From Mycobacterium sp. E3198 (GTDB taxonomy: Bacteria > Actinomycetota > Actinomycetes > Mycobacteriales > Mycobacteriaceae): DNA of 64,000 nucleotides. This document shows, in pieces, positions 53,251-61,017 of this stretch. Positions within the stretch are counted from its first letter, which is position 1, and every line of letters starts with the position of its first letter. The stretch covers positions 22,813 through 86,812 of the forward strand of contig NZ_LZIS01000066.1 of the NCBI RefSeq assembly GCF_001667015.1, given 5' to 3'. Below the pieces are notes generated by a model, which saw only the letters and a list, made by a program, of their open reading frames with translations, made no database searches and was not told the origin of the DNA. A program made the position numbers and the translations under genes.

Positions 53251-54603
53251 TCAGGCTTTCCGCTTGCGGTAGCGCACCTTCGCCGGCCGGGCGAGCTGGA
53301 CGACCATCTTGGAGTGGTCGTTGTGATAGCTGTCGGCCGGCTGCGCCATCTCGAACTCATACTCGCGCAACAGAACCGAGAAGATCGCCTTGATCTGCAT
53401 CTGGGCGAAAGCGGCCCCCACACAGCGGTGCCGCCCCGCGCCGAACGGGATCCAGGTCCACCGGTTGACGATGTCGGCCTGCTCGGGCTTGTTGTAGCGA
53501 TCGGGCTTGAAGGCGTCCGGATCGGGAAAGTCTTCGGGGATCCGGTTCGAGATCGCCGGGGAGGCCGCCACATAGTCGCCGGCGTGAATCGGGAAGCCCT
53601 CGACCTCGAACTCGCCCTTGGCGACCCGCATCAGGATGATCAACGGCGGGTGCAGTCGCAGGGTTTCCTTGACCACGTTGTCCAGCTTCGGAATCGAGCG
53701 CAGCGCATGGAAACTCACGGCCTGGCCGTCGGCGTACAGCTCCTCGAGCTCGGCGAGCACCTCGGCATAGACGTCCGGGTGGCGGATCAACTCGATCAAC
53801 GTCCACGCCGAGGTCCCCGAACTGGTGTGGTGACCCGCGAACATCAGCGAGATGAACATCCCGGTGACCTCGTCGGCGGAGAACCGAAGATTGCCCTCCT
53901 CGTCCTTGATGGAGACCAGCACGTCGAGCATGTCGCGGTCGGCCTTGTCCTGCGGCGGATTGGCCACCCGCTGGTCCATGATTTCCTGCACCACCGCAAC
54001 GAGTTTCACGCGCGCTTCGTCACGCCGCTTGAAGCTTTCGATCGGGAGGTAGGGGTCGACGTAGCACAGCGGGTCGGTGCCGCGTTCCAGCTCGTGGTAG
54101 TACTCGGCGAACCGGTGGTCGAGCTGCTCGCGGAACTTCAGCCCGATCAGGCAGGCCGTCGAGGTGTAGATGGTCAGCTCGGCGAAGAAGTCGAGCAGCT
54201 CGATCTCGCCCTCCTCGCCCCAGGTGGCGATCATCTTCTTGACTTCGCCCTCGATGGTGGCGGCGTGGCCCTTCATCTGTTCGCCGCGCAGCGCCGAGTT
54301 GTGCAGCATCTCCTTGCGCCGCTCGGGGCTGGCGTCGAACACCACGCCCTTGCCGAAGATCGGCGTCATGAACGGGTACGCCTCGGCCTGGTCCAGCTCC
54401 TCGTCGGCGGAACGGAAGAAGAATTCGTTGGCGCCGGCGCCGGACAGCAGGATGACGTGCTTGTCGACCAGCTGGAACCAGCCGACATCCCCGCACTCGT
54501 CCCGGACGCGCTGCATCAAACCGATTGGGTCCGTGCGGAATTCCTCCAGGTGGCCGTGCTCCTCTTCGCCGCCGGAAACCCGCGGCACGATCGCTGTAGT
54601 CAC
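53251..54603 (-). CDS. cyp51: Cytochrome P450 CYP51, sterol 14-alpha-demethylase
   Basis: 450 residues with the CYP51 active-site signature YHELERGTDPLCYVDPYLP, I-helix FAGHHTSSGTSAW, ETLRLHPP (ExxR), and heme loop FGAGRHRCVGAAF. It demethylates 14-alpha-methyl sterols in vitro, although mycobacteria do not make sterols. GTG 54603 overlaps the SDR stop (GTGA). Same order (SDR-cyp51-ferredoxin) as in M. tuberculosis Rv0765c-Rv0763c. Confidence 0.96.
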   Translation of the reverse strand: MTTAIVPRVSGGEEEHGHLEEFRTDPIGLMQRVRDECGDVGWFQLVDKHVILLSGAGANEFFFRSADEELDQAEAYPFMTPIFGKGVVFDASPERRKEMLHNSALRGEQMKGHAATIEGEVKKMIATWGEEGEIELLDFFAELTIYTSTACLIGLKFREQLDHRFAEYYHELERGTDPLCYVDPYLPIESFKRRDEARVKLVAVVQEIMDQRVANPPQDKADRDMLDVLVSIKDEEGNLRFSADEVTGMFISLMFAGHHTSSGTSAWTLIELIRHPDVYAEVLAELEELYADGQAVSFHALRSIPKLDNVVKETLRLHPPLIILMRVAKGEFEVEGFPIHAGDYVAASPAISNRIPEDFPDPDAFKPDRYNKPEQADIVNRWTWIPFGAGRHRCVGAAFAQMQIKAIFSVLLREYEFEMAQPADSYHNDHSKMVVQLARPAKVRYRKRKA

Positions 54604-55427
54604 TGTTCTGGCATCCCCTCTTCGCCGAGAGCGAGCTTTTGCCGATCTTTCTTGTCGGCCAACGGGGCTTCGGGCTGAAGCTCCATGTTCGCGATGAAGC
54701 CACCCCGCGGAGTCTCGGCGACGAACGTGATGGCTCGCGCCAAATCCGCCGCCCGCAGGAAATAGTCGTGGCGGGCCTGGCCCCACTTCGCCCAGTCTTC
54801 GAGCGCGGGGCCGATCTTCTCGGCCGGCAGGCTCCAGCCCATCGAGGTCTTCGTCGGGCCGGGGTGCACGATCGAGGCCCGCACGCCGGTGCCCTCGAGC
54901 TCCATCTGGAAGTTGGTGACCATCGCGACGAGCGCGGCCTTGGCGGCGCCGTAGGCGCCCATGTGCGGACGCTGGCGCAGGGCCACGTCGGAGCCGACGA
55001 AGATCAGATCGCCGCGCCGGCGCTCGAGCATGCCGGGCAGGACCGCGGCGGCCAGCCGGTTGGCGCCGACGAGGTGGATCTGCAGCTGCGACTCGAACTC
55101 GTCGGTCGTGATCTCGGCGAGCTTGCCGAAGTAGGTGTCGCCCGCGCCGGCCACCAGCACCTCGATGTCACCGAGCGCGTCGACCGCCTGCGCGACAAAC
55201 GATTTCACCGAGTTCGGGTCGGTGACGTCCAGATGGAACCCGACCGCCTCGCCGCCCTCGGCGTTGATCTTGCCGACGATGTCGTTGAGCTTCTCGACCC
55301 GGCGGGCGCCCAGCGCGACCGGGAACCCGTGGGCCGCCAGTTCGATGGCGGTGGCCTCGCCGATGCCGGACGAGGCGCCGGCCACTATCGCCGGCCGGCG
55401 TTCGGGCAACGGGTCAAAGCGGGGCAT
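54600..55427 (-). CDS. Short-chain dehydrogenase (Rv0765c-like)
   Basis: 275 residues: AGASSGIGEATAIELA, VAGAG in place of NNAG, a Ser in FVGSD, catalytic YGAAK. Likely oxidises or reduces the alcohol or ketone product of the adjoining P450s. ATG 55427 sits one base from the cyp123 stop; its own stop overlaps cyp51. Confidence 0.9.
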   Translation of the reverse strand: MPRFDPLPERRPAIVAGASSGIGEATAIELAAHGFPVALGARRVEKLNDIVGKINAEGGEAVGFHLDVTDPNSVKSFVAQAVDALGDIEVLVAGAGDTYFGKLAEITTDEFESQLQIHLVGANRLAAAVLPGMLERRRGDLIFVGSDVALRQRPHMGAYGAAKAALVAMVTNFQMELEGTGVRASIVHPGPTKTSMGWSLPAEKIGPALEDWAKWGQARHDYFLRAADLARAITFVAETPRGGFIANMELQPEAPLADKKDRQKLALGEEGMPEQ

Positions 55428-56654
55428 TCAGCGGACCTCCACGCTCATGGGTAGGTGAGCGAATCCGCGGACATTGCTGGAGTGGACGCGGACGGCGTTG
55501 GCCTCGTCCACCCGATATCCGCGGATTCGCTTGAACAACTCGGTCAGCGCGACCCGGGCTTCCATTCGCGCCAGATGCGCGCCCAGGCAGAAGTGTGCGC
55601 CGCTACCGAAACTCAATAACTTGGGCCCGATTTCGCGCCCGATCACATAGTCGTCCGGGTTGTCGAAGGCCCGCTCGTCGCGATGGCCCGAGCCGGGCAG
55701 CAGCAGCAGGACGTCACCCTCGGGAATGGTGGTGTCGTAGAGGGTCAGCTCCCCGGACACGGTGCGGGCCAGGATCTGGCTGGACGTGTCGTAGCGCAGG
55801 GTCTCCTCGACCCACAGCGGCACCCGCGACAGGTCGGCGTAGACCGGGGTCAGCTGATCCGGGTTCCGGTGCCCCCAAAACGCGGCGTTCGCAAGCAGTT
55901 TGGTGGTGGTCTCATTGCCGGCGATCACCATCAGGAACATGAAGCCGAGCACCTCGTCGTCGGTGAGCCGGTCGCCGTCGATCTCGGCCTCCAGCAGCGC
56001 CGAGGTCAGGTCGTCCGTCAGCTTCTTACGCCGCTCGGCCACCATCCCCTGGTAGTAGACGATCAGGTTGAGCGAGGCCTCGACCGCCTCGGGTGGCACG
56101 TCGGTGACACCGTCGGCGCGGTGCATCACGCCGTCGGCCCAGGCCCGGACCTGGACCCGGTCCGGCTCGGGGACGCCCATCAACTCGGAGATGACGTCCA
56201 TGGGCAGCTTCCCGGCGAACTCGTCGACGTAGTCGACGGTGCCGTCCGCTGAAGACCGCGCCTTCTCCAGCATGGTGTCCAGGTGCCGGGTCGCGATCTC
56301 GGTGACACGGGGCTCCAGCTCCCGAATCCGCCTGGGCGTGAACCCTTTCGAGACCAGCGTCCGCAGCCGCAGGTGGGCCGGATCGTCCATCGCCAGGAAC
56401 GACATCGTCTTGGAGGCGTGCGGGCCTCGCGACGCCGGGTCCAGCGAGACGCCGTACTTGTTGGACAGCGTCGTGCTGTTGCGGAACCCTTGCAGCACAT
56501 CCCGGTGCCGCGACAGCGCCCAGAACTTCAGCTTGTCGTTGCGATACAGCGGCGCCTCGTCGCGCAGCCGCTTGTAGTACGGATACGGATCCTCGTGAAA
56601 GTCGTAATCGTAGGGATCCAGGACCAGTTCGTGGTCGCCGACGTGGACGGTCAT
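55428..56654 (-). CDS. cyp123: Cytochrome P450 CYP123
   Basis: 408 residues: I-helix MVIAGNETTTKLLAN, ETLRYDTSSQIL (ExxR), heme loop FGSGAHFCLGAHLARME. The position two genes upstream of cyp51 identifies CYP123 (Rv0766c). Substrate uncertain; structural work on the M. tuberculosis enzyme found no firm physiological substrate. Its ATG directly abuts the TetR stop (56654/56655). Confidence 0.9.
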   Translation of the reverse strand: MTVHVGDHELVLDPYDYDFHEDPYPYYKRLRDEAPLYRNDKLKFWALSRHRDVLQGFRNSTTLSNKYGVSLDPASRGPHASKTMSFLAMDDPAHLRLRTLVSKGFTPRRIRELEPRVTEIATRHLDTMLEKARSSADGTVDYVDEFAGKLPMDVISELMGVPEPDRVQVRAWADGVMHRADGVTDVPPEAVEASLNLIVYYQGMVAERRKKLTDDLTSALLEAEIDGDRLTDDEVLGFMFLMVIAGNETTTKLLANAAFWGHRNPDQLTPVYADLSRVPLWVEETLRYDTSSQILARTVSGELTLYDTTIPEGDVLLLLPGSGHRDERAFDNPDDYVIGREIGPKLLSFGSGAHFCLGAHLARMEARVALTELFKRIRGYRVDEANAVRVHSSNVRGFAHLPMSVEVR

Positions 56655-57281
56655 CTAATTACCTGTCTCCTCGCTGGCGGCGCTCAAGATGAGCCCCGCC
56701 ACGTCGGCGAGGCGGTCGGCGATCTCGCGGTAGGTGAGCTGGCCGCTGCCGGCCTGCACGAGCGCGCCGAAAAACGCCATTTCGAGCGCGGATACGGTGG
56801 CGGGGTCGGATCCCGGACCGATCGCCGAGGCGATGCGGCGATGGATTTCCGCGCCGATCCGGTCGCGTGCCGCGCAGACTGCGGGGTCGGTACCGCCGCC
56901 CAGCAGCGCCGCCGTGCATGCCGCTCCGACCTCGGGTTCGTCGGCGACCACCAGGGCCAGATGGCGCAAGACCTTGTCCACGCGGGCGGGCATGGGGTCG
57001 TTCACGTCGGTGAAGTAGGGGACCTGCCGCACCAGGTCGAGGTAGACCTCGGCGATCAGATGGTTCTTCGACGAGAAGTAGGTGTAGGCGGTGGCCGGGG
57101 CCACTTTAGCGCGAGCCGCCACTGCGCGCACCGTCAGGTCGGCATACGACTTCTCGCGCAGGGTTTCGATGCCGGCCGCGAGGACCTTGCGGAACGTCTC
57201 CTCCTGGCGGCGGTTGCGCAAAGTCGCTCCGGTCTGGCGGTCGGCGCGGGATGCGACGGTAACCAGTGCATCGCTGGACAC
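56655..57281 (-). CDS. TetR-family regulator (Rv0767c-like)
   Basis: 208 residues: an N-terminal helix-turn-helix (ADLTVRAVAARAKVAPATAYTYFSSKNHLIAEVY, about 45-78) and an alpha-helical ligand domain. It is first in the leftward cyp123-SDR-cyp51-ferredoxin-SnoaL operon and divergent from aldA. Two inverted repeats in the shared promoter, one covering its own GTG start, suggest self-repression plus control of aldA. Effector unknown; likely a steroid or lipid CoA. Confidence 0.88.
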   Translation of the reverse strand: MSSDALVTVASRADRQTGATLRNRRQEETFRKVLAAGIETLREKSYADLTVRAVAARAKVAPATAYTYFSSKNHLIAEVYLDLVRQVPYFTDVNDPMPARVDKVLRHLALVVADEPEVGAACTAALLGGGTDPAVCAARDRIGAEIHRRIASAIGPGSDPATVSALEMAFFGALVQAGSGQLTYREIADRLADVAGLILSAASEETGN

Positions 57282-57288
57282 ATGTCCA
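57275..57288. promoter_or_regulatory. Candidate TetR operator 1
   Basis: TGGACA-ca-TGTCCA, perfect 6-base arms with a 2-base spacer, covering the GTG start codon of the TetR gene (57279-57281). Same half-site as operator 2 at 57434-57445. Confidence 0.7.
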
Positions 57289-57433
57289 AGCTATCGGATT
57301 CGGGGCGCGGGAAGCAAGACCGGTCGGCATATCCGCAGATAAAATGCGCAGTTTGCCGATCATCGGCGCGCCGGGCGAGATCCGCTCTTGCACCGCAGAC
57401 GGCCTGGCGACTATGGTTCGATGCGACCATATC

Positions 57434-57445
57434 GGACAAGTGTCC
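57434..57445. promoter_or_regulatory. Candidate TetR operator 2
   Basis: GGACA-ag-TGTCC, arms identical to operator 1 over five bases (followed by A as in operator 1), 48 bases ahead of the aldA start. Spaced 159 bases from operator 1. Together they fit divergent control by the adjacent TetR regulator. Confidence 0.7.
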
Positions 57446-57492
57446 ACTCAGTTGGCGTGCTTGATTGAGCCGCGCACAGACGGGAGCGGGAG

Positions 57493-58962
57493 ATGGCCTT
57501 GTTGGCCGACGGCGCGAGCGCACTGTTCATCGACGGGAAGTTCTCGCCGGGCAACGCCGGCACGTTTTCCACGATCAACCCGGCAACCGAGGAAGTGCTC
57601 GGAGTTGCCGCCGACGCGGACGCCGACGACATGGGTCGCGCCATCGACGCCGCGCGGCGGGCCTTCGACGACACCGACTGGTGCCGCAACACCGAGCTGC
57701 GGGTGCGGTGCGTGCGGCAGCTGCGCGAGGCGATGCAGCAGCACCTCGAAGAGCTGCGCGACCTGACCATCGCCGAGGTCGGCGCACCGCGCATGCTCAC
57801 AAGCATCGCCCAGCTCGAAGTACCGGTCAACGACCTCGCGTTCGCGGCCGACACCGCCGAATCCTACGAATTCAGCCGTGATCTCGGCGAGGCCGCGCCG
57901 ATGGGCATCCCCACCCGGCGCACCATCGCGCGCGAGGCCGTCGGTGTCGTCGGCGCCATCACGCCGTGGAATTTCCCCCACCAGATCAACCTCGCCAAGA
58001 TCGGGCCAGCGCTGGCCGCCGGAAACACCGTTGTCCTCAAGCCCGCGCCCGACACCCCCTGGTGCGCCGCCGTGCTCGGCGAACTGATCGCCGAGCACAC
58101 CGACTTTCCGCCCGGGGTGATCAACATCGTCACGTCCAGCGACCACGGTGTCGGTGCGCTGTTGGCCAAAGACCCTGGGGTGGACATGGTTTCGTTCACC
58201 GGCTCGACCGCCACCGGCCGCAGCGTGATGGCCGACGGCGCCGCCACCATCAAGAAGGTCTTCCTCGAGCTGGGCGGCAAGTCGGCGTTCATCGTCCTCG
58301 ACGACGCCGACTTGGGCGGCGCGGTGGGCGTGGCGGGCTTCTCGGTCTGCATGCACGCCGGGCAGGGCTGCGCGATCACCACCCGGCTGGTGGTGCCGCG
58401 GGCGCGCTACGACGAAGCGGTCTCCATCGCGGCCGCGACGATGGGCGGGATCAAGGCCGGCGACCCCACCGACCCCGGAACCATCTGCGGCCCCGTGATT
58501 TCGGCGCGCCAGCGCGACCGGATTCAGGGCTACCTCGACTCGGCGATCGCCGAGGGCGGCACGTTCGCGTGCGGCGGCGGGCGGCCGGCCGACCGCGACA
58601 TCGGTTTCTTCATCGAGCCCACCGTCATCGCGGGGCTGGGCAACGACGCCCGCTGCGCGCGGGAGGAGATCTTCGGCCCTGTCCTGACGGTGATCCCGCA
58701 CGACGGCGACGACGACGCCGTGCGCATCGCCAACGACTCGCCATACGGATTGTCGGGCACGGTGTTCGGCGCCGATCCGGAGCGGGCGGCGAGGGTTGCC
58801 GCGCGGGTTCGGGCCGGCACCATCAATGTCAATGGCGGCGTGTGGTATTCGGCCGATGCGCCATTCGGCGGCTACAAGCAATCCGGAAACGGCCGCGAGA
58901 TGGGACTGGCCGGTTTCGAGGAGTACCTCGAGATCAAGACCATCGCGACAGCGGTCAACTAG
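57493..58962 (+). CDS. aldA: NAD(P)-dependent aldehyde dehydrogenase AldA
   Basis: 489 residues: a Rossmann NPWNF-like TPWNFP motif, GSTATGR, catalytic Glu in LELGGKS and catalytic Cys in HAGQGC. It oxidises aldehydes to acids; likely acts with AdhB (alcohol to aldehyde) encoded across the divergent promoter. ATG 57493 follows GGGAG. First of a four-gene rightward operon matching Rv0768-Rv0771. Confidence 0.92.
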   Translation: MALLADGASALFIDGKFSPGNAGTFSTINPATEEVLGVAADADADDMGRAIDAARRAFDDTDWCRNTELRVRCVRQLREAMQQHLEELRDLTIAEVGAPRMLTSIAQLEVPVNDLAFAADTAESYEFSRDLGEAAPMGIPTRRTIAREAVGVVGAITPWNFPHQINLAKIGPALAAGNTVVLKPAPDTPWCAAVLGELIAEHTDFPPGVINIVTSSDHGVGALLAKDPGVDMVSFTGSTATGRSVMADGAATIKKVFLELGGKSAFIVLDDADLGGAVGVAGFSVCMHAGQGCAITTRLVVPRARYDEAVSIAAATMGGIKAGDPTDPGTICGPVISARQRDRIQGYLDSAIAEGGTFACGGGRPADRDIGFFIEPTVIAGLGNDARCAREEIFGPVLTVIPHDGDDDAVRIANDSPYGLSGTVFGADPERAARVAARVRAGTINVNGGVWYSADAPFGGYKQSGNGREMGLAGFEEYLEIKTIATAVN

Positions 58963-58976
58963 AGGAGCTTGAGGGC

Positions 58977-59726
58977 ATGCGATTCGAGAACAAGGTCGCC
59001 ATCGTCACGGGATCGGGCGGCGGTATCGGCCAGGCCTACGCCGAGGCGCTGGCGCGTGAGGGCGCCGCGGTCGTCGTAGCCGACATCAAGGCCGAGGCGG
59101 CCGAGGCGGTGGCCAAGCAGATCGTCGCCGACGGCGGTACCGCGCTGGCCGTTCCGGTCGACGTGTCCGACCCGGCGTCGGCCAAGGCGATGGCCGACCG
59201 CACGCTGGCCGAGTTCGGCGGCATCGACTACCTGGTCAACAACGCCGCGATCTTCGGCGGCATGAAGCTCGATTTCCTGCTCACGGTCGACCCGGAGTAC
59301 TACAAGAAGTTCATGAGCGTGAACCTCGACGGCGCGCTGTGGTGCACCCGCGCGGTGTACAAGAAGATGGCCAAACGCGGCGGCGGGGCGATCGTCAACC
59401 AGTCGTCCAGCGCCGCGTGGCTGTATGCGAATTTCTACGCCTTGGCCAAGGTCGGCATCAACGGACTGACCCAACAGCTATCCCGCGAACTGGGCAGCCA
59501 AAACATCCGGATCAACGCGATCGCGCCCGGGCCCATCGACACCGAGGCCAACCGGACCACCACACCGCAAGAGATGGTCACCGACATCGTCAAGGGTCTG
59601 CCCCTGTCGCGCATGGGAACTCCGCAGGACGTCGTCGGGATGTGCCTGTTCTTGTTGTCCGACGAGGCGTCGTGGATCACCGGGCAGGTTTTCAACGTCG
59701 ACGGCGGGCAGATAATCCGGTCATGA
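58977..59726 (+). CDS. Short-chain dehydrogenase (Rv0769-like)
   Basis: 249 residues: VTGSGGGIGQAYAEAL, NNAAI, a Ser pair in NQSSSAA, catalytic YALAK, C-terminal SDEASWITGQVFNVDGG. ATG 58977 follows GGAGCTTGAGGG. Its stop overlaps the next start (ATGA). Substrate unknown; likely in the same oxidative route as AldA. Confidence 0.92.
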   Translation: MRFENKVAIVTGSGGGIGQAYAEALAREGAAVVVADIKAEAAEAVAKQIVADGGTALAVPVDVSDPASAKAMADRTLAEFGGIDYLVNNAAIFGGMKLDFLLTVDPEYYKKFMSVNLDGALWCTRAVYKKMAKRGGGAIVNQSSSAAWLYANFYALAKVGINGLTQQLSRELGSQNIRINAIAPGPIDTEANRTTTPQEMVTDIVKGLPLSRMGTPQDVVGMCLFLLSDEASWITGQVFNVDGGQIIRS

Positions 59727-60580
59727 GTGAGGCAGCGAAGCTCGGGTACATCGGCCTGGGCAACATGGGTGCGCCGATGGCCACGAAGATGACCGAATGG
59801 CCGGGCGGGGTGACGGTTTACGACATCCGGACCGAGGCGATGACGCCGCTGGCCGAGAAGGGCGCCAGCCTGGCCGACGGCGTCGCCGACGTGGCCGCCG
59901 CCGACATCGTTCATGTCACCGTCCTGGACGACGCCCAGGTGCGTGAAGTCGTCGGCGAACTGGCGGCGCACGCCGAGCCCGGGACGGTGATCGCGATCCA
60001 CTCGACCATCAGCGACACCACCGCCGTCGAACTGGCCCGCGAGCTCAAACCGCGCGGCATCCACATCGTCGACGCACCGGTCAGCGGTGGCGCGGCCGCC
60101 GCCGCGAAGGGCGAGCTGGCCACCATGGTGGGCGCCGAGCGCGAGGTCTACGAACGGATCAAGCCGGCCTTCAAACACTGGGCGGCGATGGTCGTCCACG
60201 CCGGCGAGCCCGGCGCGGGCACGCGAATGAAGCTGGCCCGCAACATGTTGACGTTCACGTCGTATGTCGCTGCGTGCGAGGCCATGAAGCTGGCCGAGGC
60301 GGCGGGGCTGGACCTGCAGGCGCTGGGCCGGGTGGTGCGCCACACCGACGCGCTTACCGGCGGGCCGGGGGCGATCATGGTCCGCGACGACATGAAAGAC
60401 CTTCAGCCGGAACACTTCCTGTACCAACCGTTTATGCACACCCGGGGCCTCGGGGAGAAAGACTTGAGCCTGGCGCTGGGTTTGGGTGAGGCGTTATCGG
60501 TGGACCTGCCACTGGCCCGGCTGGCATACGAGGGGCTGGCCGCTGGCCTGGGCGTACCGCACACAGAGAAAGAGGCGTGA
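59723..60580 (+). CDS. HIBADH-family dehydrogenase (Rv0770-like)
   Basis: 285 residues: Rossmann GYIGLGNMGAPMATKM, the substrate-binding DAPVSGGAAAAAKG, and catalytic Lys in RMKLARNML. It is paralogous in family to the gene at 23616. Its first four bases overlap the SDR stop, and its stop overlaps the pcaC start by one base. Acts on a beta-hydroxyacid or similar. Confidence 0.92.
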   Translation: MSEAAKLGYIGLGNMGAPMATKMTEWPGGVTVYDIRTEAMTPLAEKGASLADGVADVAAADIVHVTVLDDAQVREVVGELAAHAEPGTVIAIHSTISDTTAVELARELKPRGIHIVDAPVSGGAAAAAKGELATMVGAEREVYERIKPAFKHWAAMVVHAGEPGAGTRMKLARNMLTFTSYVAACEAMKLAEAAGLDLQALGRVVRHTDALTGGPGAIMVRDDMKDLQPEHFLYQPFMHTRGLGEKDLSLALGLGEALSVDLPLARLAYEGLAAGLGVPHTEKEA

Positions 60581-61017
60581 TGGACGAACTGCGCCGCAAG
60601 GGCCTCGAGAAGATGAACGAGGTCTACGGCTGGGAGATGCCCAACATCGAGGGCGACGCATACTTCGACCTGACCGTTGATCACCTGTTCGGCAGCATCT
60701 GGACGCGACCAGGGTTGTCGATGCGCGACAAGCGCATCATGACGCTGACGGCGGTGACCGCGATCGGCAATCGCGACCTGGCCGAGATCCAGATCAACGC
60801 CGCGCTGCTCAACGGCGAACTCACCGAAACCGAGCTGAAGGAGATGGCCGTCTTCCTGACCCACTATCTCGGGTTTCCGCTGGGTTCGGCGCTCAACGGC
60901 GCCGTCGACGCCGTCGTCGCGAAGCGCAAGAAGGCCGCGGCCAAGGGCGCCGGGGAGGACAAGAAGGCCAACGTGGACGCCGCCGTCAACATGCACCGGG
61001 GCAAGGCCGCCGACTAG
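60580..61017 (+). CDS. pcaC: Carboxymuconolactone decarboxylase/AhpD-family protein PcaC
   Basis: 145 residues, all-helical CMD fold: RPGLSMRDKRIMTLTAVTAIGNRDLAEIQINAALLNGELTETELKEMAVFLTHYLGFPLGSAL. The His in FLTHYLGFP sits where decarboxylase members have theirs; the CxxC of AhpD is absent. Labelled pcaC in M. tuberculosis (Rv0771), although no protocatechuate pathway genes are near. It has an Ala/Lys-rich tail. TAG shares CTAG with the convergent regulator gene. Confidence 0.88.
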   Translation: MDELRRKGLEKMNEVYGWEMPNIEGDAYFDLTVDHLFGSIWTRPGLSMRDKRIMTLTAVTAIGNRDLAEIQINAALLNGELTETELKEMAVFLTHYLGFPLGSALNGAVDAVVAKRKKAAAKGAGEDKKANVDAAVNMHRGKAAD

